Below the pieces are notes generated by a model. It saw nothing but the letters and a program-made list of their open reading frames with translations, had not been told where the DNA came from and did not search any database. Source: Mesorhizobium sp. NZP2077 (GTDB lineage Bacteria > Pseudomonadota > Alphaproteobacteria > Rhizobiales > Rhizobiaceae). From it: a stretch of DNA of 64,000 bases. The first letter of the stretch is position 1, and each line of letters begins with the position of its first letter. The stretch lies in assembly GCF_013170805.1 (NCBI RefSeq), contig NZ_CP051293.1, positions 2,734,001 to 2,798,000 of the forward strand, in the 5' to 3' direction. Shown piece after piece: positions 8,403-16,533 of this stretch. A program made the translations under genes and the position numbers.

Positions 8403-9941
8403 TCAATTCAGCGGCGAACCACCCTCGCGTTTCCGCCGCTCCATATAGTCGCGCAGCGCCTCGTCGATGCCGGGGTCGATCGGCGGCTGTTCGTATTCGG
8501 CGACCATGCGCTTCCACACGACATTGGCGCGCTCGCGCGCGGTGATCTGGCCGCGCTCCATCCAGGTGTCGTAATTGTCCCAGTTGGACACCATCGGCGA
8601 ATAGAAGGCGCGCTCGTAGCGTTGCATCGTGTGTGCCGCGCCGAAGAAATGTCCGGCCGGGCCGACCTCTCGCACCGCTTCCAGCGCCAGCGTGTCGATG
8701 TCGACCACCGGCGGGTCGAAATAGGCCGACATCATCTGCAGCATCTCGGCATCGATGACCAGTTTCTCGAACGATGCGGTCAGCCCACCGCCGAGCCAGC
8801 CTGCAGCGTGCAGCACCAGGTTGGCGCCGCCCATCAGGCAGCCCCACAACGACATGGCACTCTCATAGGCGGCCTGTGCGTCGACCGAATTGGCAGCGGT
8901 GACATTGCTGGAGCGGAACGGCACGCCGATCAGCCGGCACAGCTGCCCGGTAATCTGCGCGGCCTGCGTGTATTCGGGTGTGCCGAAGGCCGGCGCGCCG
9001 GTCTTCATGTCGACATTGGACGTGAAGCCGCCATACATCACCGGCACGCCGGGCCGCACGATCTGGGTCAGCACGATGCCGGCCAGCGCTTCGGCATGCT
9101 GCTGCGAGAGTGCGCCGGCCAGCGTCACCGGGCTCATCGCGCCGGCCAGCGTGAACGGCGTGATGACATTGACCTGGCCATGCTCGGCCAATGTGATCAA
9201 CCCCTCCGCCATCGGCTCGTCGAGCTGCAGCGGCGAGTTGGTGTTGATGATGCCGGTGAAGACAGGCATCTCGCGGACCAGGTTCTCGCGCTTGGTGCCC
9301 AGCGAAATCGCCACCATTTCCAGCGCGTCGATGGCGCGACCCTGGCCAAGGGTTTGCGGCTGCCAGTTCTTGTCGAGCAAGGTGATCTCGGCATAGTAGA
9401 GGTCGAGATGGCGCGTGTTCTGGTGCAGGTCGAGCGGCTCGAACGGCCCGCCGCCTTCCTGATGCAGCACGTTGAACGACTGGATCAGCTTCAAATAATC
9501 GCACATCTCGGCATAGGTGCCGGGACGGCGTCCGCGATCATTGTCCATGACATAGGCCGGCCCACCGACCGAAGACAGGATGCAGTGCCGTCCGCCGACC
9601 TTGATGTTCTTTTCCGGATTGCGGGCGCGCAATTCGAAGGATGACGGCGCCATGGCGACGCGTTCCATCACCATGGCGCGGTCGAAGCGCACGCGCATCT
9701 CGCCTTCGTCGACATCGCAGCCGGCCGCGCGATAGAACTGCCGCGCCCGCGGCTGCAGCACGCGCATTCCAATCTCCTCGAGGATGGTGAGACCCATTTC
9801 GTGGATCGTCTGGACCTGGTCGGCCGACAGGATCTCGATCGGCGCATAGGGACGTGTCAGCTGCTTCCACGGCCGCTGCTCGATGCCGCTGATCTCGCGT
9901 TGCGGACGGCCGGGCCTGCGACGTGCAGCGATACGCTCCAT
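8403..9941 (-). CDS. MttB-family (trimethylamine/glycine-betaine type) methyltransferase
   Basis: A 512-residue COG5598/MttB superfamily TIM-barrel protein. Family features include EEIGMRVLQPRARQFYRAAGC near the N-terminus, GGPAYVMDNDRGRRPGTY, and a C-terminal MERGQITARERANVVWKRM segment. There is no in-frame amber codon, so it is a non-pyrrolysine member. Characterised members of that type demethylate quaternary amines such as glycine betaine and proline betaine, passing the methyl to a corrinoid protein. No corrinoid protein is encoded here. AGGAGAGG precedes the ATG. It lies eight bases downstream of the flavoprotein gene, so the two form one leftward operon. Confidence 0.88.
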   Translation of the reverse strand: MERIAARRRPGRPQREISGIEQRPWKQLTRPYAPIEILSADQVQTIHEMGLTILEEIGMRVLQPRARQFYRAAGCDVDEGEMRVRFDRAMVMERVAMAPSSFELRARNPEKNIKVGGRHCILSSVGGPAYVMDNDRGRRPGTYAEMCDYLKLIQSFNVLHQEGGGPFEPLDLHQNTRHLDLYYAEITLLDKNWQPQTLGQGRAIDALEMVAISLGTKRENLVREMPVFTGIINTNSPLQLDEPMAEGLITLAEHGQVNVITPFTLAGAMSPVTLAGALSQQHAEALAGIVLTQIVRPGVPVMYGGFTSNVDMKTGAPAFGTPEYTQAAQITGQLCRLIGVPFRSSNVTAANSVDAQAAYESAMSLWGCLMGGANLVLHAAGWLGGGLTASFEKLVIDAEMLQMMSAYFDPPVVDIDTLALEAVREVGPAGHFFGAAHTMQRYERAFYSPMVSNWDNYDTWMERGQITARERANVVWKRMVAEYEQPPIDPGIDEALRDYMERRKREGGSPLN

Positions 9942-9949
9942 AACCTCTC

Positions 9950-12052
9950 CTATTCAGCAGCTGTGCGCATATCGAAATCCGCCACCGCATCGACGATCGG
10001 CGTGTCGCGGCGGTAGGGCTTCACGCGGATTTCTGCACCGATCTCTTGCGCAAGCTTGTGGCCGCTGTGCACGGCATGGGCGATGGCGCCGGGCGCCAGC
10101 GCATCGCCGATGCGGTCGACACTTTTGATGCCGGCGGCGGTGAGCGCCTCCGCGCGTTCCGTCAGCGCCTCGTACAGCTCGTTGCGCGGCAAGCGCAGCC
10201 CGACGATCAGCACCGAGCGGCAGGCAATGTTGCTCTCCTCGCCGGTGAACAGATGCGCCAGCGTCGCGGTCTCACCGTCGAAGGATTTCAGGAGATGCAG
10301 CGTCGTCACCGGCACCTTGCGCCGCGCCAGCGCGCGATGCACCAGCGGCAGCTCATTGGTCATGATCGTCCAGGCCGACGCCTGGCCGGCGGGGGTGACG
10401 TAGCTGACCGGAATGCCTTGCGCGGCAAGATGCTCGGTCAGCACGCCGCCCATGTAGTAATTATCGAAATCGAAGACGAGTGTTGGCCCTTGCGGAAGCC
10501 GGCCGGCGGCGATGTCGTCGGGGGTGAACACTTCCGGGTGGTCGAGCCGGCCGACCGGAATCTCCATCGAGGAATAGAGCATGTTGGTCCAGCGCGCGCC
10601 GGTGGCCAGCACCACGCGGTCGGGCGCCAGATCGATGATCTCGTCCACGCCCAACGTACTCTCGGGGTAGAGCGAGACATTGCTCATTTCGCCGAGACGC
10701 CCAAGGCGGTAGTCGACGACGCGGTTCCAGGCCGACAGGCCGGGCAGGGTCTTTTCGAAGGCCAGCCGCCCGCCGAAGCTGCGGCCGGAGTCGGCAAGCG
10801 TTACCTCATGGCCGCGGCGGCCGAGCGTCAGCGCGCATTCCAGCCCGGCCGGCCCGCCGCCGACGATCAGGATGCGTTCTGGCGCATCAGTGCGCTCGAC
10901 GCGTTCGGGATGCCAGCCGCGCCGCCATTCCTCGCCGGCGGTCGGGTTCTGCGTGCAGCGCACCGGTACGCCGTCATGCCAGCTCGAAATGCAGATGTTG
11001 CAGCCGATGCATTCGCGGATTTCGGCCTCGCGACCCTCGCGGATCTTGGCCGGCAGGAAGGGATCGGCGATCGAGGGCCGGGCGCCGCCGATGAAGTCGA
11101 GCACGCCGCGTTTGATCTGAGACACCATCGTGTCGGGCGAAGTGAAGCGGCCGACGCCGACCACCGGCTTTTTGGTCAGCGATTTGACGAAATCGATCAC
11201 CGGCTCATGACTGCCTTCGCCGGTGAAGCGCGACGCCGAGCAGTCGGTCGGGCTGGAATCCATCTTGACGTCGAACAGGTCGGGCAGGTCGGCCAAAAGT
11301 TCGATCAGCTCATGCGCCTCGGAAGGCTGGTTGCGGCCGGGCCGGCCGCGCAGTTCCTCGATGCTGACGCGCAAGGCGACGCCGCAATCCTTGCCGACGG
11401 CCTCCTTGGTGACCTCGATCATCTCGCGCACGAAGCGCACGCGGTTCTCGATCGATCCGCCATATTCGTCGACGCGATGATTGTATTCCGGCAGCAGGAA
11501 TTCGTAGCCGAGATAACCCATGCCGGCATAGACATAGACGACATCGAAGCCGGCCGTGCGCGCCTTGCGCGCCGCTTCGGCCTGGCATCTCAGCACCTCG
11601 CGGATGTCGGCCTTGTCCATGGTCTTCGGCCGCAAATTGCCCATGAAGCCAACATGGGTGGCCATCCATGGAATTCCCGACGGCGACAGTGGCGGCAGCC
11701 GGCTGGTCCGGTTCATCACCGACGCGCCGCCATGCCACAATTCCACGCCGGCCAGCGAGCCATGGCGGTGCACGGCCTCCGTCATCAGCGCATGGGCGCG
11801 GATGTCATTGTCGTCCCACAGCGTGGCGAAAGGCAGCGGTGCGTCGTCCGAGCTCGGATCGATCGAACAGGCGCCGGTGCAGATCACGCCCCAACCGCCT
11901 TCGGCCTTGGCCTCGCGAAAGGCTGCGCGCACACGTGGGAGCGCGTTGGTCATGCCGCTCGCATGCGGAACCTGATAGAAGCGGTTCGGCGCGGTGACCG
12001 GCCCGATCCGCATCGGCTCGAACAGGATTTCGTAGCGGGGATTGCAGGTCAT
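9950..12052 (-). CDS. Trimethylamine-dehydrogenase-like FMN/4Fe-4S/FAD oxidoreductase
   Basis: A 700-residue protein with an N-terminal old-yellow-enzyme barrel (1 to about 365), a 4Fe-4S motif CIGCNIC followed by a fourth Cys in VRCTQN, and a C-terminal FAD/NAD domain starting at ILIVGGGPAGLECA. The order and the segment TAGEEWRRGWHPE match trimethylamine/dimethylamine dehydrogenase, as I recall those sequences. The Cys that binds FMN covalently in trimethylamine dehydrogenase is Ala here (NRFYQVPHAS), and the Tyr60 equivalent is also lost, so TMA is unlikely to be the substrate. Relatives include N-methylproline demethylases and histamine dehydrogenase. I chose the ATG at 12052 (MTCNPRYEIL) because the longer frame runs through the operator. 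Confidence 0.87.
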   Translation of the reverse strand: MTCNPRYEILFEPMRIGPVTAPNRFYQVPHASGMTNALPRVRAAFREAKAEGGWGVICTGACSIDPSSDDAPLPFATLWDDNDIRAHALMTEAVHRHGSLAGVELWHGGASVMNRTSRLPPLSPSGIPWMATHVGFMGNLRPKTMDKADIREVLRCQAEAARKARTAGFDVVYVYAGMGYLGYEFLLPEYNHRVDEYGGSIENRVRFVREMIEVTKEAVGKDCGVALRVSIEELRGRPGRNQPSEAHELIELLADLPDLFDVKMDSSPTDCSASRFTGEGSHEPVIDFVKSLTKKPVVGVGRFTSPDTMVSQIKRGVLDFIGGARPSIADPFLPAKIREGREAEIRECIGCNICISSWHDGVPVRCTQNPTAGEEWRRGWHPERVERTDAPERILIVGGGPAGLECALTLGRRGHEVTLADSGRSFGGRLAFEKTLPGLSAWNRVVDYRLGRLGEMSNVSLYPESTLGVDEIIDLAPDRVVLATGARWTNMLYSSMEIPVGRLDHPEVFTPDDIAAGRLPQGPTLVFDFDNYYMGGVLTEHLAAQGIPVSYVTPAGQASAWTIMTNELPLVHRALARRKVPVTTLHLLKSFDGETATLAHLFTGEESNIACRSVLIVGLRLPRNELYEALTERAEALTAAGIKSVDRIGDALAPGAIAHAVHSGHKLAQEIGAEIRVKPYRRDTPIVDAVADFDMRTAAE

Positions 12053-12069
12053 CGGGGCTTCGCAAATAC

Positions 12070-12095
12070 GCTTGTTGAACGATCGTACAACAAGC
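12070..12095. promoter_or_regulatory. Operator-like palindrome upstream of the flavoprotein/MttB operon
   Basis: Inverted repeat with 8-base arms GCTTGTTG and CAACAAGC around AACGATCGTA. It differs from the 229-256 site at only a few positions, and on the coding strand ATTTGCG follows at the same distance. It lies about 18 bases upstream of the preferred start at 12052. It is probably bound by the TetR-family protein at 7720-8400, so the two divergent-outward arms of the island would be co-induced. Confidence 0.75.
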
Positions 12096-12306
12096 ATATT
12101 CACTGATACTGCAGAACGCAATGGTGTTCACAACACGATCGTATTTGTCCAAATTGGACAGATATTGAAACCGGTCAGCCATATTTCGGGCTAGCTTCTG
12201 CTCGCCTGTCGTTCCTCGCCAGTCTCGAAGGCCGCTCGACCCCTTTGGGGAAGCGCTGCGTTCAGATCGCTGGCAACGGGCTGCCGGGCACTTTGGGAGG
12301 AATATC

Positions 12307-12597
12307 GTGACACTGTTTGCCGTCCACTGCCTGGACTATGCCGACGCCCTGCCCAGGCGCCTGGCCAATTATGACGCGCACAAGGCGCATCTTGCCCAGG
12401 GACAGGTCAAGACCGTCATCTCGGGTCCGCTGGTCGCCGGGGACGGCGAAACGATGATCGGCTCGCTCTTTGTGTTTTCCGCCGAAAAGATCGAGGATGT
12501 CAGGGCATTCAATGCCGCCGATCCCTTCAACGCGGCCAATGTCTGGCAGTCGGTCAGCATCAATCCGTTCCTGATGCGCGTCGACAACCGGAGCTAG
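12307..12597 (+). CDS. YciI-like protein
   Basis: A 96-residue single-domain protein of the YciI/dimeric alpha-beta barrel type. It has the conserved ANYDAHKAHL element near residue 25 (family His) and GSLFVFSAEKIEDVRAFNAADPF. An AGGA-type ribosome site (GGGAGGAATATC) precedes the GTG/ATG region. Family members often accompany aromatic degradation genes, and this one precedes a hydroxyquinol pathway. No reaction can be assigned from sequence. Confidence 0.85.
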   Translation: MTLFAVHCLDYADALPRRLANYDAHKAHLAQGQVKTVISGPLVAGDGETMIGSLFVFSAEKIEDVRAFNAADPFNAANVWQSVSINPFLMRVDNRS

Positions 12598-12699
12598 AGC
12601 AATTCACCGTTTCACGGAAACGGCGAACTGCTCTAACTATTTGTTTTGACGCAATTCCTGTGGGAAAACCGTTTCACATTTTTCCTGGAATTGCTCTAG
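12597..12699. repeat. Intergenic mosaic palindrome (RIME-like), copy 1
   Basis: Two linked palindromes: GAGCAATTCACCG...GAACTGCTC, then a spacer with TTTGTTTTGACGCAATTCC, then a second arm ending CTGGAATTGCTC. The same layout occurs at 24051-24150, partly at 22545-22612, and in the copy split by IS66 (56735-56803 plus 59646-59684). This is the class of short mosaic repeats found between genes in rhizobia. Here it fills the gap before the maleylacetate reductase gene. Confidence 0.85.
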
Positions 12700-12714
12700 G
12701 CTCGAGGCGAATTC

Positions 12715-13776
12715 ATGGAATCCTTCGTCTATAACGCCCAGCCGGCTCGTGTCATTTTCGGATCCGGCACCATCAAGCAGCTGCCCGCGGAACTCGATCG
12801 GCTGGGTTTGAAACGGGTCGCCGTGCTGGCAACACCGCCGCAGGAGCTGGAAGCGCGACGCCTTGTCGAACAGCTCGGCTGCCGCGCCGCCGGCGCCTAC
12901 GCGCGCGCAACGATGCACACGCCGGTGGAGATCACCGAGGACGCGCTGCGCGTCATCCTGGACCTCAAGGCCGACGGGCTCGTTGCCGTGGGCGGCGGCT
13001 CGACCACGGGCCTGGCCAAGGCCATTGCGCTACGTACCGACCTGCCGCAGATCGTGGTGCCGACCACCTATGCCGGCTCGGAAATGACGCCGATCCTCGG
13101 CGAGACCAGGGATGGGGTGAAAGTTACCCAATCGAGCCCGAAGGTGCTGCCGGAGGTGGTGATCTACGATATCGACCTTACTCTGTCGCTGCCCGCTGCC
13201 ATGTCCGGCACCAGCGGGCTCAATGCGATCGCGCATGCGGTCGAGGCGCTTTATGCACGCGAGCGCAACCCGGTGATCAGCCTGATGGCGACAGAAGCGA
13301 TCGGCGCGCTTGCCGCCGCTCTGCCAGCCATCGCTGTCGATCCCGGGGACCGGGAAGCGCGCGCGAAGGCGCTGTACGGCGCCTGGCTTTGCGGCATCTG
13401 CCTCGGCTCGGTGGGCATGGCGCTGCATCACAAGCTTTGCCACACGCTCGGCGGCAGCTTCGACCTGCCGCATGCCGAAACGCATGCGATCGTGCTTCCG
13501 CATGCGCTTGCCTACAACGCGCCGGCGGTGCCCGATGTGATGCGCAAGCTTGCAGAGGTGCTCGGCACGGACGACCCGGCCATGGCGCTCTACGATCTCG
13601 CCAGAAGGGTCGGCGCACGCCGCGCGCTTGCCGACATCGGCATGCCGCAAAGCGGCATCGAGCTTGCGACGGACAGGGCGCTGTCCAACCCTTACTGGAA
13701 CCCGCGCCCGCTGGAGCGCGAAGCGATCAAGGGCCTGATCGCCCGGGCCTATGCCGGGCAACGGCCGCGCCCCTGA
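12715..13776 (+). CDS. Maleylacetate reductase
   Basis: A 353-residue iron-containing-alcohol-dehydrogenase-fold enzyme that reduces maleylacetate to 3-oxoadipate with NAD(P)H, the step after hydroxyquinol ring cleavage. It shows the dinucleotide motif AVGGGSTTGLAKA (about residues 90-102), the PTTYAGSEMTPI segment and the metal-region histidines in GMALHHKLCHTLGGSFDLPHAETHA. The length is usual for the family. It is followed 29 bases later by the ring-cleavage dioxygenase, so the pair forms a lower-pathway operon. Confidence 0.93.
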   Translation: MESFVYNAQPARVIFGSGTIKQLPAELDRLGLKRVAVLATPPQELEARRLVEQLGCRAAGAYARATMHTPVEITEDALRVILDLKADGLVAVGGGSTTGLAKAIALRTDLPQIVVPTTYAGSEMTPILGETRDGVKVTQSSPKVLPEVVIYDIDLTLSLPAAMSGTSGLNAIAHAVEALYARERNPVISLMATEAIGALAAALPAIAVDPGDREARAKALYGAWLCGICLGSVGMALHHKLCHTLGGSFDLPHAETHAIVLPHALAYNAPAVPDVMRKLAEVLGTDDPAMALYDLARRVGARRALADIGMPQSGIELATDRALSNPYWNPRPLEREAIKGLIARAYAGQRPRP

Positions 13777-13805
13777 GGCGCGGCGACATCTGGAGGAGGA
13801 TCATC

Positions 13806-14732
13806 TTGGGCAAAGTCGAGGCCAGGCGCGCTGGGCCGCCGAAATATCCATATTTCGAGGAGGAAACCTCGGTCGATGTCGTCAATGCGCGCATGGGGCC
13901 CGACGTCGATCCGCGCCTGCGCGAGGTGATGAGCGTGCTGGTCAAGCATCTGCACGCCGCCATCAAGGAAATCGAGCCCACGCATGAGGAATGGCTCAAG
14001 GGCATCACCTTCCTGACCGAAGTCGGCCAGATGTGTTCGGACTGGCGGCAGGAATTCATCCTTTTGTCCGACACGCTTGGCGTGTCGATGCTGGTCGACG
14101 CCATCAATCACCGGCGGCCGAACGGTGCGACGGAAAACACCATCCTGGGACCGTTCTACGTGCCGCAGGCGCCGCGCTACGAGCACGGCGCGAATATCTG
14201 CCTGGACGGGAAGGGTGAGCCGCTGGTGGTGCGCGGACGCGTGGTGGACACCGAAGGCAAACCGGTGGCGGGTGCGCTGATCGACGTCTGGCAGACCAAT
14301 GACGACGGCTTCTACGACGTCCAGCAGAAAGGGCTGCAGCCGGACTGGAACCTGCGCGGCGTGTTCACCAGCGGCGAGAACGGCGACTACTGGTACCGGG
14401 CCGTCAAACCGCGCTACTACCCGATCCCGGGAGACGGCCCCGTGGGCAAGATGCTCGGCGCACTCGGACGCCATCCCAACCGGGCCGCCCATATCCATTT
14501 CATCATCAGCGCACCGGGCTATGACCCGGTCATCACCCATATCTTCACGCCCGATTGCCAGTATCTCGCCGAAGACGCGGTCTTTGGCGTGAAGGATTCA
14601 CTGGTCGCGGATTTCAAGGCGATCACCGACCCGACCAGCGCGGCGGAGCTAGGTTTCACATCTCCGTACTGGGCGGTGAATTGGGATTTCGTGCTGGCGC
14701 GCAAATCGGCGGACGCGGCCCGAGATTTGTGA
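13806..14732 (+). CDS. Hydroxyquinol 1,2-dioxygenase (intradiol type)
   Basis: A 308-residue intradiol ring-cleavage dioxygenase that converts hydroxyquinol to maleylacetate with non-haem Fe(III). The four iron ligands are visible: Tyr in ILGPFYVP, Tyr in KPRYYPIPGDGPVG, and two His in RAAHIHF. The N-terminal helical dimerisation domain (EEWLKGITFLTEVGQMCSDWRQEFILLSD) is present. The start is a TTG at 13806, five bases after GGAGGAGGA; no good ATG lies nearby in frame. It is flanked by maleylacetate reductase and an aldehyde dehydrogenase. Confidence 0.93.
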   Translation: MGKVEARRAGPPKYPYFEEETSVDVVNARMGPDVDPRLREVMSVLVKHLHAAIKEIEPTHEEWLKGITFLTEVGQMCSDWRQEFILLSDTLGVSMLVDAINHRRPNGATENTILGPFYVPQAPRYEHGANICLDGKGEPLVVRGRVVDTEGKPVAGALIDVWQTNDDGFYDVQQKGLQPDWNLRGVFTSGENGDYWYRAVKPRYYPIPGDGPVGKMLGALGRHPNRAAHIHFIISAPGYDPVITHIFTPDCQYLAEDAVFGVKDSLVADFKAITDPTSAAELGFTSPYWAVNWDFVLARKSADAARDL

Positions 14733-14742
14733 GGAGGACGAG

Positions 14743-16239
14743 ATGACGCTGAGCTTCGATCCGAGGGCGAAGGCCACGACCCTTTATCACGGCGAATTCC
14801 GGCCGATGTTCATCGGCGGCAAATGGGTCGCGGCGCAGTCCGGCGAGGTGATGCGGGCGCTCAACCCGGCGACGGGCGAGGTGCTAGCCACCGTGCCACG
14901 CGGCGCGGCGGCCGATGTCGATGCGGCGGTGGCCGCCGCGCGCGCTGCCTTCGAAGGGCCGTGGTCGAAATCCTCGCCCTATGAGCGGCAATGCGTGCTT
15001 TTGCGGATCGCTGATCTGTTCGAGGCGCATTGGGAAGAGCTTAGCGTTTCCGACACGCTCGACATGGGCCTGCCGATCACGCGCACGCTGGCCAACCGGC
15101 GCCGAGTCATCGGCATGCTGCGTTTCTATGCCGGCATGGCGACGGCGCTGCATGGCGAGGCGATCGACAATTCCATTCCGGGTGAGATCGTCAGTTTCAC
15201 CCGCCGTGAGCCGGTCGGCGTCGTCGGGGCGATCATTCCCTGGAATGCGCCGACCGCTGCCTCGATCTGGAAGATTGCGCCGGCACTCGCCACCGGCTGC
15301 ACCGTCGTGCTGAAGCCGTCGGAGGATGCCTCGCTGACGCCGCTGCTGATCGCGCGTCTGATGCAGGAAGCGGGCGTGCCTGATGGCGTCGTCAACATCG
15401 TCACCGGCACTGGCGCCGAGGCCGGCGCGCGGCTCGCCGAACATCCCGACGTCAACAAGATCGTCTTCACCGGCTCGACGCTTACCGGGCAAGCGATCGC
15501 GCGGGCGGGCGTGACCAACCTCAAGCGCGTTTCGCTCGAGCTTGGCGGCAAGTCGCCTGTTATCGTCTGCCGCGACGCCGACATCGACAAGGCGGTTCCG
15601 GTCGCGGCGATGGCGGTGTTCGTGCATTCGGGCCAGATCTGCATCGCCGGCTCGCGCCTGTTCGTGGCGCGCGAAATCCACGACGAGTTCGTGCGCCGGG
15701 TCGCCGAATTCGCCGGCAAATTGCGCATCGGCCATGGCATCGAGGCGGAGACCGAAATCGGACCACTGATCAATGCCAGGCAGGCCGGCAAGGTGGAGGG
15801 CTACATCAAGGCCGGCAGCGACGAAGGCGCGGAACTGGTCACTGGGGGATCACGGCTGACGGGTGCACTTTATGACGGCGGCAACTTCATCGCGCCGACC
15901 GTCTTCGGCGCGGTGTCGGACAAGATGACCATCGCGCGGGAAGAGATTTTTGGCCCGGTGATTTCGGCGATGCCGTTCGACACGCTCGACGAGGCGGTGG
16001 CGCGCGCCAATGCGACACCTTATGGCCTGGCGGCCGGCATCTTCACAACGCATCTGGGCACCGCGCACAAGCTGGCGCGCCGCATCAAGGCGGGCTCCGT
16101 CTGGGTCAACATGTACCATGCCATCGATCCGGCGGTGCCGTTCGGCGGCATGAAGATGTCCGGCTACGGTCGCGAGGGCGGCATCGAGCATCTGCACGAA
16201 TATCTGGAGACGAAGTCGGTCTGGATCCAGACCGACTGA
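14743..16239 (+). CDS. NAD(P)-dependent aldehyde dehydrogenase
   Basis: A 498-residue ALDH-superfamily enzyme with the oxyanion Asn in PWNAP, catalytic Glu in LELGGKSP and catalytic Cys in SGQICIAGSR, plus the usual REEIFGPV and PFGGMKMSGYGREGG segments near the end. It starts 10 bases after the dioxygenase with an AGGAGGA site. Its place in the hydroxyquinol operon suggests oxidation of an aldehyde formed upstream in the same route; the exact substrate is not visible. Confidence 0.9.
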   Translation: MTLSFDPRAKATTLYHGEFRPMFIGGKWVAAQSGEVMRALNPATGEVLATVPRGAAADVDAAVAAARAAFEGPWSKSSPYERQCVLLRIADLFEAHWEELSVSDTLDMGLPITRTLANRRRVIGMLRFYAGMATALHGEAIDNSIPGEIVSFTRREPVGVVGAIIPWNAPTAASIWKIAPALATGCTVVLKPSEDASLTPLLIARLMQEAGVPDGVVNIVTGTGAEAGARLAEHPDVNKIVFTGSTLTGQAIARAGVTNLKRVSLELGGKSPVIVCRDADIDKAVPVAAMAVFVHSGQICIAGSRLFVAREIHDEFVRRVAEFAGKLRIGHGIEAETEIGPLINARQAGKVEGYIKAGSDEGAELVTGGSRLTGALYDGGNFIAPTVFGAVSDKMTIAREEIFGPVISAMPFDTLDEAVARANATPYGLAAGIFTTHLGTAHKLARRIKAGSVWVNMYHAIDPAVPFGGMKMSGYGREGGIEHLHEYLETKSVWIQTD

Positions 16240-16533
16240 TGTTCAGGTGAGGCCGGCCTACGTTCCCGCCTAGGACGACCTCTTCGGCTTCCTGTTCGGC
16301 GGTCCGCGCTATTATGTTCACGACGGCGGCAGGCGCCTGTTCCTACAACCGGGTGGGGCCGGACGCGAATGCGATAAACAAGATCAACGACCACCATTGC
16401 GGGAAATAGCGGCGACTTGCGGCACTCGTCCAGGGAATGAGGTCGGCGCGCTGCGGTCCGAATCGACCGCATGCCGGTGTCGGCAAATTTCCGGGAGCCG
16501 ATGGTGATTTCCAAAGCAGATAACTATACAATT
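16240..16533. other. Intergenic region without a recognisable gene
   Basis: Convergent gap between the aldehyde dehydrogenase and the racemase-like gene. I see no supported reading frame, RNA gene or strong hairpin. Confidence 0.5.

Noticed and set aside
8403..9941. Pyrrolysine-containing trimethylamine methyltransferase
   Set aside because: The frame has no internal amber codon, and no pyl genes are present, so it is the non-Pyl branch.
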